Source of the DNA: Streptomyces sp. Ag109_O5-1
GTDB taxonomy: Bacteria > Actinomycetota > Actinomycetes > Streptomycetales > Streptomycetaceae
Assembly: GCF_003814875.1 (NCBI RefSeq)
Contig: NZ_RKQF01000001.1
Span: forward strand, 10,664,001 to 10,728,000
Length of the DNA: 64,000 bases
Direction of reading: 5' to 3'
Shown: positions 7,036 to 15,442 of the stretch, in pieces
How positions within the stretch are numbered: the first letter of the stretch is position 1
Layout of the letters: the number at the start of each line of letters is the position of its first letter
Made by a program: the position numbers and the translations under genes
The notes under the pieces: generated by a model
What the model saw: only the letters and a program-made list of their open reading frames with translations
The model's database searches: none
What the model was told of the DNA's origin: nothing

Positions 7036-8307
7036 ATGTCCGCTGCCGACACCCCGTCCTGCCCGATGGGCGCGGGCCGCCGTTCCTTCGTGCGGACGGC
7101 GCTGGGCGCCGGTGCCGCGGGCGCGGTCCTGGCCGGCGGCGGCTTCGCGCTCAGCCAGGCCGGCGGCACCGCCGAGGCCCGGGCCGCTGACGCGACTGGC
7201 ACCGCCAAGGTCCCCTTCCACGGCGTCCACCAGGCCGGCATCCTCACGCCGGCCCCGGCCGCCGCGACCTTCGTCTCCCTCGACGTCATCGCCGGCAACC
7301 GGCAGGAGCTCGCAGACCTGCTGAAGACGATCACCGCGCGGGCCCGTTTCCTCACCTCCGGCGGCACGCCCGAGGACCTCGGTGTCGGCGCGCCGCCCTC
7401 CGACAACGGCATCCTCGGCCCCGACGTCCCCTCCGACGCGCTGACCGTCACCGTCGGCGTCGGCGCCTCCCTCTTCGACGACCGCTACGGCCTGGCGAAG
7501 GCGAAGCCCGTCCGGCTGACGCCGATGCGGACCTTCCCGAACGACAACCTGAACGCGGCCGAGTGCCACGGCGACCTGTCGCTGCAGATCTGCGCCAACA
7601 GCACGGACACCGTGCTGCACGCCCTGCGGGACATCGCCAAGCACACCCGCGGTGCCATGCAGATCAAGTGGCGGATCGACGGCTTCCAGAACGCCCCGCG
7701 ACCGACCGGCGCCCAGCGCAACCTGCTCGGCTTCAAGGACGGCATCGCCAACCCGGACGTCACCTCGGCCCGCGAGACCGACCGGCTGATCTGGGTCGGG
7801 GAGGGCCAGGGCGAACCGGCCTGGACGACGGGCGGCAGCTACCAGGTGATCCGGATCATCCGGATGCTCGTCGAGTTCTGGGACCGGGTCTCGCTGAGCG
7901 AGCAGGAGCTGATGTTCGGCCGCCGCAAGGACACCGGCGCCCCCCTGGACGGCGCCAAGGAGACCGACATCCCCAACTACGCCAAGGACCCGAAGGGCAA
8001 CGCCATCCCGCTGGACGCCCACATCCGGCTCGCCAACCCGCGCACCTCCAAGAGCGACAGCACCCGCATCCTGCGCCGCGGCTACAACTACGACCGGGGC
8101 GTCGACAGCGTCGGCAACCTCGACATGGGCCTGGCCTTCTGCTGCTACAACCAGGACGTCCAGCGTCAGTTCGAGGCCACCCAGACCCGGCTGATCGACG
8201 AGCCCCTCGTCGACTACATCTCCCCGACCGGCGGCGGCTACTTCTTCGCACTGCCCGGTGTGAAGAACGGCAAGGACTGGCTGGGCAGCGGGCTGCTGTC
8301 TCCCTGA
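7036..8307 (+). CDS. efeB: EfeB, Tat-exported DyP-type heme peroxidase / deferrochelatase
   Basis: A 423-residue protein with a twin-arginine leader (RRSFVRT at 15-21 followed by a hydrophobic Ala/Gly stretch). It carries the DyP signature GFKDG at 232-236, whose Asp is the distal acid, and later conserved His and Arg residues of the heme pocket. EfeB is the third component of the EfeUOB iron system and oxidises ferrous iron or acts on heme outside the membrane. The chosen ATG has a GAAGGG ribosome site; an earlier in-frame ATG at 6988 overlaps the efeUO stop and would add 16 residues. Co-transcription with efeUO is almost certain. Confidence 0.9.
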   Translation: MSAADTPSCPMGAGRRSFVRTALGAGAAGAVLAGGGFALSQAGGTAEARAADATGTAKVPFHGVHQAGILTPAPAAATFVSLDVIAGNRQELADLLKTITARARFLTSGGTPEDLGVGAPPSDNGILGPDVPSDALTVTVGVGASLFDDRYGLAKAKPVRLTPMRTFPNDNLNAAECHGDLSLQICANSTDTVLHALRDIAKHTRGAMQIKWRIDGFQNAPRPTGAQRNLLGFKDGIANPDVTSARETDRLIWVGEGQGEPAWTTGGSYQVIRIIRMLVEFWDRVSLSEQELMFGRRKDTGAPLDGAKETDIPNYAKDPKGNAIPLDAHIRLANPRTSKSDSTRILRRGYNYDRGVDSVGNLDMGLAFCCYNQDVQRQFEATQTRLIDEPLVDYISPTGGGYFFALPGVKNGKDWLGSGLLSP

Positions 8308-8328
8308 CCGCCTTACCTTCCCTTTACC

Positions 8329-8340
8329 TTCTCATGAGAA
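8329..8340. promoter_or_regulatory. palindrome upstream of the nickel/cobalt permease gene
   Basis: Perfect 12-base palindrome TTCTCATGAGAA between efeB and the permease gene. About 20 bases further on, TGCGAA-CGA-TTTGCA is an imperfect dyad resembling Nur/Fur-type sites. Metal-dependent repression is a reasonable guess; neither site matches a consensus perfectly. Confidence 0.3.
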
Positions 8341-8444
8341 AGGCCTGTCGCCGACTTTAGTGCGAACGATTTGCAAGTACGGGATGATGGCACAAGGCTG
8401 TCGATCGCAGCTGCCCATGCTCGACCGAAGGATGTCACCTCCCG

Positions 8445-9605
8445 ATGACGGCCGCCCCTGGTTCCGCCCCGTCCCTCCCCGCCCAGGCCGACGCCAAGCG
8501 CTCGGCCTGGGGCCGTGTCCGGGCCTCCATGACCCGGCAGGAGTGGACCAGGGTCGGCGGGATGGCCGCGTTCGTACTCGCCCTGCATGTCATCGGCTGG
8601 GGGACCCTGGTCGGGATCATCGCCCCGCAGCACTTCAGCGTCGGCAAGGAGTCCTTCGGCATCGGCATCGGCGTGACCGCCTACACGCTGGGCATGCGGC
8701 ACGCCTTCGATGCCGACCACATCGCGGCGATCGACAACACCACCCGCAAGCTGATGGGGGAGGGGCAGCGCCCGCTGTCGGTCGGCTTCTGGTTCTCCCT
8801 CGGCCACTCCAGCATCGTCTTCGGGCTCTCCCTGCTGCTGTCGTTCGGCATGAAGGCCCTGGCCGGACCGGTCGAGAACGACGGCTCGAACCTCCACGAC
8901 GTCACCGGCCTGATCGGTACGACGGTCTCCGGCACCTTCCTCTACCTCATCGCCGGCATCAACCTCGTCATCCTGGCCGGCATCTGGAAGGTCTTCCGGC
9001 AGATGCGCTCCGGCGCCTACGACGAGGCCGCCCTGGAGACACAGCTCAACAACCGCGGCTTCATGAACCGCTTCCTCGGCCGGGTCACCGGTTCGATCAG
9101 CAAGCCCTGGCAGATGTACCCGCTCGGCCTGCTGTTCGGCCTCGGGTTCGACACCGCCACGGAGATCGCGCTGCTGGTCCTGGCCGGCTCCGGCGCCGCC
9201 TCCGGTCTGCCCTGGTACGCCATCCTCTGCCTGCCGGTGCTCTTCGCGGCCGGCATGTCCCTGCTCGACACCATCGACGGCTCGTTCATGAACTTCGCGT
9301 ACGAGTGGGCGTTCTCCAAGCCGGTCCGCAAGGTCTACTACAACCTCACCATCACCGGCCTCTCGGTGGCCGTCGCCCTCATCATCGGCACCGTGGAACT
9401 CCTCGGCCTGCTCGCCGACAAGCTGGACCTGCACGGCTTCTTCTGGGACTGGATCGCCGGCCTCGACCTCAACACCGTCGGCTTCGTCATCGTCGGCCTC
9501 TTCTTCGCCACCTGGGCGATCGCCCTGCTGGTCTGGAAGGCCGGCCGCATCGAGGAGAAGTGGACGACGGGCCTCGCCCGGCCCGCCGAGCAGACTGAGG
9601 GCTAG
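8445..9605 (+). CDS. NiCoT-family (HoxN/NixA) nickel/cobalt permease
   Basis: A 386-residue membrane protein with about eight hydrophobic segments. It shows the NiCoT signatures: RHAFDADHIAAIDN in the second transmembrane helix (the His and Asp residues select and bind the metal), LGHSSIV in the third, and GFDTATE further on. It imports Ni2+ or Co2+, for instance for urease, hydrogenase, nickel superoxide dismutase or cobalamin. No cobalamin riboswitch fits in the 137-base leader; instead two dyads suggest a protein regulator. It sits downstream of efeB but after a gap with its own signals, so it probably has its own promoter. Confidence 0.9.
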   Translation: MTAAPGSAPSLPAQADAKRSAWGRVRASMTRQEWTRVGGMAAFVLALHVIGWGTLVGIIAPQHFSVGKESFGIGIGVTAYTLGMRHAFDADHIAAIDNTTRKLMGEGQRPLSVGFWFSLGHSSIVFGLSLLLSFGMKALAGPVENDGSNLHDVTGLIGTTVSGTFLYLIAGINLVILAGIWKVFRQMRSGAYDEAALETQLNNRGFMNRFLGRVTGSISKPWQMYPLGLLFGLGFDTATEIALLVLAGSGAASGLPWYAILCLPVLFAAGMSLLDTIDGSFMNFAYEWAFSKPVRKVYYNLTITGLSVAVALIIGTVELLGLLADKLDLHGFFWDWIAGLDLNTVGFVIVGLFFATWAIALLVWKAGRIEEKWTTGLARPAEQTEG

Positions 9606-9630
9606 GGGCCCCCAGCCCGCCGGCCTCAGC

Positions 9631-10590
9631 TCAACCCCGTACCTTCAGATCCGCACGCCACTTGACGATCTGCTTCTCCGGGTCGCCGGTGTACGACCAG
9701 GGGGTGCGGGTCGCCCGTCGGCCCTGGAGGCGCAACAGGTCCGCCGCGATGTCGGTGACGCCCGCCTGACAGGCCGCGTGCGTCAGGTAGTTGAGGTCGC
9801 GTAGTTCGCCCGGGGCGATCGGGCCCTCGCCGCGCTGGGCGATCCAGCGCTCCCAGGTGCGCCGTACGTCGCTGACCGCGCCGTCGTGCTTCCAGTGCTG
9901 GCTGAGGCCCACCGAGGTCTGCTGCCCCTTCGCCCCGTCGAGGATGAAGCGGAACTCCTCGACACGGGCGTACTGCACCAGGACCGGCAGCGCACAGCCG
10001 GGCGGGGCGACCCCGGCCGCGTCGCGGGCGAAGTCGTACATCAGGCCGTGCGTACCGTGCCAGCGCGCGGAGTAGTAGTGGAGCACCTGGAGATGGCCCT
10101 CCACGTTGTACGGGTCGCGCCGGTGCAACTCGTCCCACCAGCGGGCGAGTTCCTGCCGGCGCACCCCGGTCGGGTAGAGGCGGGCCACCGAGATCAGGGA
10201 GACCCAGGGGGTCGGGTCCTGCGGGTACGCCTCCGCGGCCGCCAGGCAGGCCAGTACGGCGGTGTCGATCCTTGCCCGGTCCATCGGGGCGCCCCGGCCC
10301 GCCGAGATGGCCAGGGTGAACGCCCGGGCCGTCTCGGTCGCCGCCCGCAGCACCAGCGCGTCGGCGCTGTGCGGCTCGGCGGCCAGCCAGGACTCCGACG
10401 TCGAACTGCCCGCGCAGGCCTGTGCCAGCAGCCGTACCCGGTGGCCCCGGACGAGCCAGTCGGGGCCGGTGTCCCGTAGCAGTGCCCGCAGACCCTGCCA
10501 GCGGCCGATGACGATGTCCTGTCGGGCCGAGGTCAGGGGTTCGTCCCCGCAGTCCGGGGCGAAGTCGGGGGCGAAGCGGTCTCGCGCCAT
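9631..10590 (-). CDS. uncharacterised 319-residue protein, TPR-like
   Basis: No family recognised with confidence. It is soluble, rich in Ala, Arg and Trp, with repeated helical stretches (for example LACLAAAEAYPQDPTPWVSL and ELARWWDELHRRDPYNVEGH) that look like tetratricopeptide-type helices. No signal peptide or membrane segment. It starts 12 bases after the stop of the amino-acid permease gene, so the two form an operon, and it converges with the nickel permease gene 25 bases away. A role tied to the permease is possible but unsupported. Confidence 0.7.
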   Translation of the reverse strand: MARDRFAPDFAPDCGDEPLTSARQDIVIGRWQGLRALLRDTGPDWLVRGHRVRLLAQACAGSSTSESWLAAEPHSADALVLRAATETARAFTLAISAGRGAPMDRARIDTAVLACLAAAEAYPQDPTPWVSLISVARLYPTGVRRQELARWWDELHRRDPYNVEGHLQVLHYYSARWHGTHGLMYDFARDAAGVAPPGCALPVLVQYARVEEFRFILDGAKGQQTSVGLSQHWKHDGAVSDVRRTWERWIAQRGEGPIAPGELRDLNYLTHAACQAGVTDIAADLLRLQGRRATRTPWSYTGDPEKQIVKWRADLKVRG

Positions 10591-10602
10591 CGGACTCGTA
10601 CC

Positions 10603-12075
10603 TCAGAAATCGGTGGGGAGGCCTTCGTAAGCCTGCGCATGGGCGGTGGCATGGTCGTCGGGGACCCAGTCGGCCTCGACCGTACGGGTGGCGTCCAGCT
10701 TGGCCGGCCGGTAGTAGTCGCTGCCCTGCTTCCAGTACCAGAGCATCGGGATCAGACCGATGGCCAGGCCGCCGATGCCGATCGTGATCGCCGCGGTGCT
10801 CAGCTCGCCCAGCGACTCGACGAAGATCCAGAACATGAACACCGCGCCGAACAGCGGCCACAGCCCGCCGAGCAGGAAGTTGCCCGCGGACTTGAAGAGC
10901 ATCTTGCGGTAGGCCACGACCACCGCGAGGCCGGCGAGCCCGTAGTAGACGGCGATCTGCAGACCGATCGCCGAGATGGCGTCGGAGAGGATCTCGCGCA
11001 CCGAGCGGAGGGCGTTGGAGGCGACGAACATCACCAGCGCCACCCCGCCGACCGCGGCGATCGCCACGTGCGGAGTGTTCCAGGTGCGGTGCACCTTGCC
11101 CAGCGCGGCCGGCATCGTACGGTCCCGGCCCATCGCGAACAGCGAGCGGGTGACCTGGATGAGGGTCGTCTCCAGGGTGGCGATGGTGGACAGCATCACG
11201 GCGACGATGAGCAGTTTGCCGCCCCAGCCCGGCCAGACCTCCTCGCCCAGCACACCGAGCACGTTGGCGTCGTTCGCGGCGATCTGGTCGGAGGACAGGA
11301 TGACGTTCGCGGCGATGGTGAACACCTCGAAGAGGAGGAAGACGATGCCGATGCCGACCAGGCCCGCGAGGCCGGTCGTACGGCGGGAGTTGCGGGTCTC
11401 CTCGCTGAGGTTGCTGGTGACGTCCCAGCCCCAGTAGTAGAAGGCGGCGATCAGGGCGCCCGAGGCGAAGCCGGAGACGCCGTCGAAGTGGGAGAAACCG
11501 AGCCAGGACCAGTCGAAGGTACGGGCGTTGTTGGTGTGGAAGAAGGCGAGTACCGCGAACAGCAGCAGGATCGCCAGCTCGATGCCGGACATCAGCAGCT
11601 GGGCGCGGACGGTGAGGCGGGCGCCGCCGAGCACCACCGCCAGCATGATCACGAACCAGGCGGCGCCGACCACCGTCGACAGAGCCACGTTGTCGGCGAG
11701 ATCCGCGTCGAACAGGGACAGCGTCATCGACCCGGCGGGCAGTGAACCGGCCACCATGAAGATGGTCGCGGACACCACCAGCGCCCAGCCGCTGACGAAA
11801 CCGAGGAACGGGTGCAGGGTGCGGCCCACCCAGGAGTAGCTGGCCCCCGCGTTGACGTCGATCCGGCCCAGGTAGCTGAAGGCGAGCGCGATGCCCAGCA
11901 TCGGTATCGCGCACCACAGCAGCGCGGCCGGACTGGCCAGCCCCACCGACCCCACCAGCACGGCCGTCGTCGCGGCCAGCGAGTACGCCGGTGCGCTGCC
12001 CGCGACGGCCATGACCACGGTGTCGAACGTACCGAGGGCGTTGGCCTGCAGCCCTCGGCCCCTGTTGTTGCTCAT
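10603..12075 (-). CDS. APC-family amino acid/polyamine permease
   Basis: A 490-residue protein with about twelve hydrophobic segments and the N-terminal LeuT-fold signature (GSAPAYSLAATTAVLV in the first helix, then SYSWVGRTLHPFLGF). It belongs to the amino acid-polyamine-organocation superfamily; substrate unknown. The ATG at 12075 has a GGAAAG ribosome site; longer in-frame starts upstream code for an unconvincing Arg/Pro-rich stretch. A good vegetative promoter (TTGAAA, 16 bases, TATAGT) lies about 190 bases upstream, so the leader is long. The 319-residue unknown follows at once downstream. Confidence 0.88.
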   Translation of the reverse strand: MSNNRGRGLQANALGTFDTVVMAVAGSAPAYSLAATTAVLVGSVGLASPAALLWCAIPMLGIALAFSYLGRIDVNAGASYSWVGRTLHPFLGFVSGWALVVSATIFMVAGSLPAGSMTLSLFDADLADNVALSTVVGAAWFVIMLAVVLGGARLTVRAQLLMSGIELAILLLFAVLAFFHTNNARTFDWSWLGFSHFDGVSGFASGALIAAFYYWGWDVTSNLSEETRNSRRTTGLAGLVGIGIVFLLFEVFTIAANVILSSDQIAANDANVLGVLGEEVWPGWGGKLLIVAVMLSTIATLETTLIQVTRSLFAMGRDRTMPAALGKVHRTWNTPHVAIAAVGGVALVMFVASNALRSVREILSDAISAIGLQIAVYYGLAGLAVVVAYRKMLFKSAGNFLLGGLWPLFGAVFMFWIFVESLGELSTAAITIGIGGLAIGLIPMLWYWKQGSDYYRPAKLDATRTVEADWVPDDHATAHAQAYEGLPTDF

Positions 12076-12267
12076 GGTTGTGCTGCTTTCCGGTCGTGCA
12101 GGGCGCACGGGAGTGCAGGCCCGCGATGGTACGGGTGGGGGGTGCACGACCCGCCTCGTACCCGGAGAGGGATGGCCTCGGGCAAGACGCCGGTCAGAAA
12201 GAAGAAAGAACTGGTGAAGGCCGCATGCCGAGCGTCGGCGAACGGTCACACCGCGTGTGTGGGTGTG

Positions 12268-12295
12268 ACTATAGCGGCCCTCTTTGAGCTTTCAA
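12268..12295 (-). promoter_or_regulatory. vegetative-type promoter for the APC permease operon
   Basis: On the minus strand: -35 TTGAAA at 12295-12290, a 16-base spacer and -10 TATAGT at 12273-12268, an excellent match to HrdB-type promoters. Transcription would start near 12260, leaving a leader of about 185 bases in which I recognised no riboswitch. Confidence 0.6.
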
Positions 12296-12370
12296 GCTGA
12301 CTGACCGGTAATCACATATGCCACTTGAGTGAGCCAACTGTCACGACGGAAGCACCGGTTCCGGAAGCTC

Positions 12371-13774
12371 TCAGTCCTCCAGCCGGTCGAGCTGGCGCAG
12401 CTTGTTCGTGGCGTCCAGGGCCGCGACCTTGTACGACTCCGCGAGCGTCGGGTAGTTGAACACTGCATCCACCAGGTAGTCGACGGTGCCACCGCAGCCC
12501 ATCACCGACTGACCGATATGGATCAGTTCTGTCGCACCCGTTCCGAAGCAGTGCACCCCGAGCAGCCGCCGGTCCTCGGGGGACACCAGCAGCTTGAGCA
12601 TGCCGTGCGAGTCGCCGATGATCTGGCCCCGGGCCAATTCCCGGTAGCGGGCCACCCCGACCTCGAACGGCACGCACTCCTCGGTGAGTTGGTCCTCGGT
12701 GCGGCCCACGAAGCTGATCTCCGGGATGGTGTAGATCCCGATCGGCTGGAGGTTGTCCATCTCCCCGACCGGCTCCCCGAAGGCGTGGTACGCGGCGACC
12801 CGGCCCTGTTCCATCGAGGTCGCGGCGAGCGCCGGGAAACCGATGACATCGCCGACGGCGTAGATGTGCGGCACCTCGGTGCGGAAGTGCTCGTCCACCT
12901 TGATCCGGCCACGCGGGTCCGCCGACAGCCCCGCCTTGTCCAGGTCGAGTTCGTCGGTCAGGCCCTGCCGGCCCGCCGAGTACATCACCGTGTCCGCAGG
13001 TATCTTCTTGCCGCTCTCCAGCACGGTCAGCGTGCCCCGCGGATGCCGTTCGACGGCGGCGACGGTCTCGCCGAACCGGAAGGTGACGGCCAGATCCCTG
13101 AGGTGGTACTTGAGCGACTCGACGACCTCGATGTCGCACATGTCGAGCATGGCCGCGCGCTTCTCGACCACGGTGACCTTGCTGCCCAGCGCGGCGAACA
13201 TCGAGGCGTACTCCATGCCGATGACGCCCGCGCCCACGATGACCATGGAGCGCGGGACCCGCTCGAGCGACAGCACGTTGTCCGAGTCCATGATGGTGCG
13301 GCCGTCGAACGCGACGCTGTCCGGCCGGGCCGGCCGGGTGCCGGTCGCGATGACGATGTGCTCGGCGCTCAACAGCCGTTCGTCGCCGTTCGGTTCGCGC
13401 AGGGCGACGGTGTGCGGGTCGACGAACCGGCCGGTGCCGGAGCAGAGGGTGACGTGGTTGCGGGAGAGCTGGTTGCGGATGACGTCGACCTCGCGGCTGA
13501 CCACGTGCTGGGTGCGTGCGGTCAGGTCGGCGACGGTGATGTCCTCCTTCAACCGGTAGCTCTGGCCGTACAGATCGCGCTGCGTGAGACCGGTCAGGTA
13601 GAGGACGGCCTCGCGCAGGGTCTTGGAGGGGATGGTGCCGGTGTGGATGGACACACCGCCGACCATCTCGGGGTTGTCCACTACGGCGACCCGGCGGCCG
13701 AGCTTGGCCGAGGCGATGGCGGCCTTCTGGCCGCCGGGTCCGGATCCGATGACGAGCATGTCGAAGTCTGGCAC
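12371..13774 (-). CDS. sthA: soluble (Si-specific) pyridine nucleotide transhydrogenase
   Basis: A 467-residue FAD-dependent oxidoreductase of the two-dinucleotide-binding fold; E. coli SthA has 466. The FAD motif GSGPGG is at 10-15. The segment after it reads GGVSIHTGTIPSKTLREA, where dihydrolipoamide dehydrogenases have a redox-active Cys pair; SthA lacks that disulfide, which argues for transhydrogenase rather than lipoamide dehydrogenase. It moves hydride between NADPH and NAD+, balancing the two pools in the cytoplasm. The GTG at 13774 gives the family N-terminus; an upstream ATG at 13825 would add 17 unlikely residues. It follows the epimerase gene on the same strand. Confidence 0.9.
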   Translation of the reverse strand: MPDFDMLVIGSGPGGQKAAIASAKLGRRVAVVDNPEMVGGVSIHTGTIPSKTLREAVLYLTGLTQRDLYGQSYRLKEDITVADLTARTQHVVSREVDVIRNQLSRNHVTLCSGTGRFVDPHTVALREPNGDERLLSAEHIVIATGTRPARPDSVAFDGRTIMDSDNVLSLERVPRSMVIVGAGVIGMEYASMFAALGSKVTVVEKRAAMLDMCDIEVVESLKYHLRDLAVTFRFGETVAAVERHPRGTLTVLESGKKIPADTVMYSAGRQGLTDELDLDKAGLSADPRGRIKVDEHFRTEVPHIYAVGDVIGFPALAATSMEQGRVAAYHAFGEPVGEMDNLQPIGIYTIPEISFVGRTEDQLTEECVPFEVGVARYRELARGQIIGDSHGMLKLLVSPEDRRLLGVHCFGTGATELIHIGQSVMGCGGTVDYLVDAVFNYPTLAESYKVAALDATNKLRQLDRLED

Positions 13775-13926
13775 CTTGCGGAGTCTGTCAGCAGGCGCCC
13801 CCGCACCGGAAGGGTGAACAGGCAACCTTCCCGTGAAATCCGGTATGGACCTGGGGCGTTGCCCGTCCCGAGAGCCGCGCCCGCGGTGCCGAGCGGTCCG
13901 AGGAGGCGGCGCCTGTCCAACGTCAT
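13681..13926 (-). pseudogene. short frame with Tat-like leader, probably a truncated gene remnant
   Basis: An ATG at 13926 overlaps the epimerase stop as ATGA, the usual sign of a coupled gene. The frame begins MTLDRRRLLGPLGTAGAALG, a twin-arginine-type leader, but loses protein character after about 35 residues and runs into the start of sthA in another frame, ending after 81 codons. I read it as the leader of a formerly longer exported protein cut off by a deletion. Chance overlap in high-GC DNA cannot be excluded. Confidence 0.3.
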
Positions 13927-14933
13927 CGGTTCTCCCGCGGCGGTGCCTGATCGGCGAGGTAGTCCTGTACGAGGGAGAGCGGACTCGGGTCGGGCTCCAG
14001 GCCGAGCGCGGCGGCGCGGGTGTTGTCGAAGTCGGCGGGCCACGAACCCACGATGGCCTCGACCGCCGGGTCGGGGACGACGGTCACCAGGTCGGCCGCG
14101 CGGTCCCCGGCCACCTCCCGGACCGTGGCGAGCAGGTCGGCGACCGAGACCGTGACCCCGGGAAGGTTGACCGGCACATGGCCTTCGAGGCGGCCCGGCC
14201 CGGTGCCGCGCTCGGCCTCCGCGATCCGCAGCAGCCCCTGGACGGTGCGGCGCGGTGAGGCCAGCGCGACCTTCAGGTCAGGGCTGACCGGGCAGGTCGC
14301 GGGGAGTCCCGCGAGCGGCTCGCGGACGATCGAGGAGAGAAAGCCGGAGGCAGCCGCGTTCGGGCGGCCCGGCCGTACCGCGACCGTCATCAGACGGGCG
14401 ACGCGCCCGTCCACGAAGCCGCGGCGGGTGCAGTCCGCGATCAGGTGCTCGCAGACGAGCTTCTGGGTACCGTAGCTCGACCGCGGCAACGGCGGGGTCG
14501 CCTCGCTGACCACGGGCGGCAGTGGTAGCGCCGGGTCGACACCGTAGACGGCGATACTGCTCGCGAACACCAGCAGCGGCACCGGCCCGCCGTCGCAGGA
14601 CTGCGCCCGGGCGGCGTCCAGCAGGGCGCGGGTGGTGTCCACGTTGGCGCGCATGCCGAGGTCGAAGTCGGCCTCGCACTCGGCGGACACCGCGGCGGCG
14701 AGATGGAACACCGCGTCGACCGGGTGGGCGAACACGTCGTCGAGGCGGTCGGTGAGGTCGCCCCGCACCACCTCCACCAGCCGATCTGCCGCCGCCGGGG
14801 AGCCGGGCGGTGCCGTACGGTCGGCGAGGACCAGCCGGTCGATCGGTGCGCCTCGTAAGGTCCGGGTCCGCAGCAGGGCGCCGGTCAGCCGGCCTCCCAG
14901 GAAGCCGGACGAGCCGGTGACGACGACCCTCAC
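13923..14933 (-). CDS. NAD-dependent epimerase/dehydratase (SDR; D-erythronate dehydrogenase-like)
   Basis: A 336-residue extended short-chain dehydrogenase. The Rossmann motif TGSSGFLG is at 6-13, the active-site Ser lies in FASSIAVYG and the catalytic Tyr-Lys pair in YGTQK. The overall pattern (VCEHLIADCTRRGF, then ARLMTVAVRPGRPNAAASGF) resembles the DenD-like group, which oxidises D-erythronate or related sugar acids, but this is a subgroup guess. The GTG at 14933 was chosen because AGGAG stands 6 bases before it; an upstream ATG at 15017 lacks such a site. A truncated Tat-leader frame and sthA follow. Confidence 0.82.
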   Translation of the reverse strand: MRVVVTGSSGFLGGRLTGALLRTRTLRGAPIDRLVLADRTAPPGSPAAADRLVEVVRGDLTDRLDDVFAHPVDAVFHLAAAVSAECEADFDLGMRANVDTTRALLDAARAQSCDGGPVPLLVFASSIAVYGVDPALPLPPVVSEATPPLPRSSYGTQKLVCEHLIADCTRRGFVDGRVARLMTVAVRPGRPNAAASGFLSSIVREPLAGLPATCPVSPDLKVALASPRRTVQGLLRIAEAERGTGPGRLEGHVPVNLPGVTVSVADLLATVREVAGDRAADLVTVVPDPAVEAIVGSWPADFDNTRAAALGLEPDPSPLSLVQDYLADQAPPRENR

Positions 14934-15066
14934 GTCTTCTCCTCGAACGAGCGCAGGCGTGGCGAGCGCCGGTCCCGGCAGCCCCGTACGGGCTACCCGC
15001 GCCGATCCGCTCGCCAAACGCCACGCGCCGCCGGGCAGGGTGCCGTCGGGCCTGGACCCGCCGGAT

Positions 15067-15273
15067 TCAGGGCAGGAGCCGTTCGATGCAGTTCGGCCCC
15101 TCGCGCTCCATCTTCTTCCTGGCCCATTCCAGCGTGGCCGGGGTGACGTCCCGGCCGGACGCCATCACCAGGTCTTCGGGCGCCACCCCGGTGCCGGGGG
15201 CGCTGTGCAGCAGGGAGTCCGGGGTGGCGCGGTCGTCGGACGGCCGGGACGCTTCGGGTTCTGAGGTCGACAT
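15067..15273 (-). CDS. small uncharacterised protein, 68 residues
   Basis: A short acidic-to-neutral cytoplasmic protein, no membrane segment or Cys pair. The C-terminal half (PEDLVMASGRDVTPATLEWA) looks like ordered helical protein, the N-terminal third like a flexible Ser/Pro/Glu tail. The ATG at 15273 has a strong AAGGAGGG site 4 bases upstream; the ATG at 15288 would overlap that site. Third-position GC is as in real genes here. It is divergent from the GH15 gene. Function unknown. Confidence 0.6.
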   Translation of the reverse strand: MSTSEPEASRPSDDRATPDSLLHSAPGTGVAPEDLVMASGRDVTPATLEWARKKMEREGPNCIERLLP

Positions 15274-15442
15274 GGGGCCCTCCTTCACGGAGCGGGGTGC
15301 ACACTCTCACGATTGCCCGCCCGGACGCGGCCCGCATCCCGAACGGGCTAAGACCCTCGTCCGAGCCGGTAGCCGGTGCGGAAAGGAGAGGGGCGCTCCT
15401 AAGCTGGTAGGTGCTCGTACGCACATCCGGGGAGGCCGCGCC

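Noticed and set aside
8308..8444. Cobalamin riboswitch before the nickel/cobalt permease
   Set aside because: Too little space and no B12-box-like sequence.
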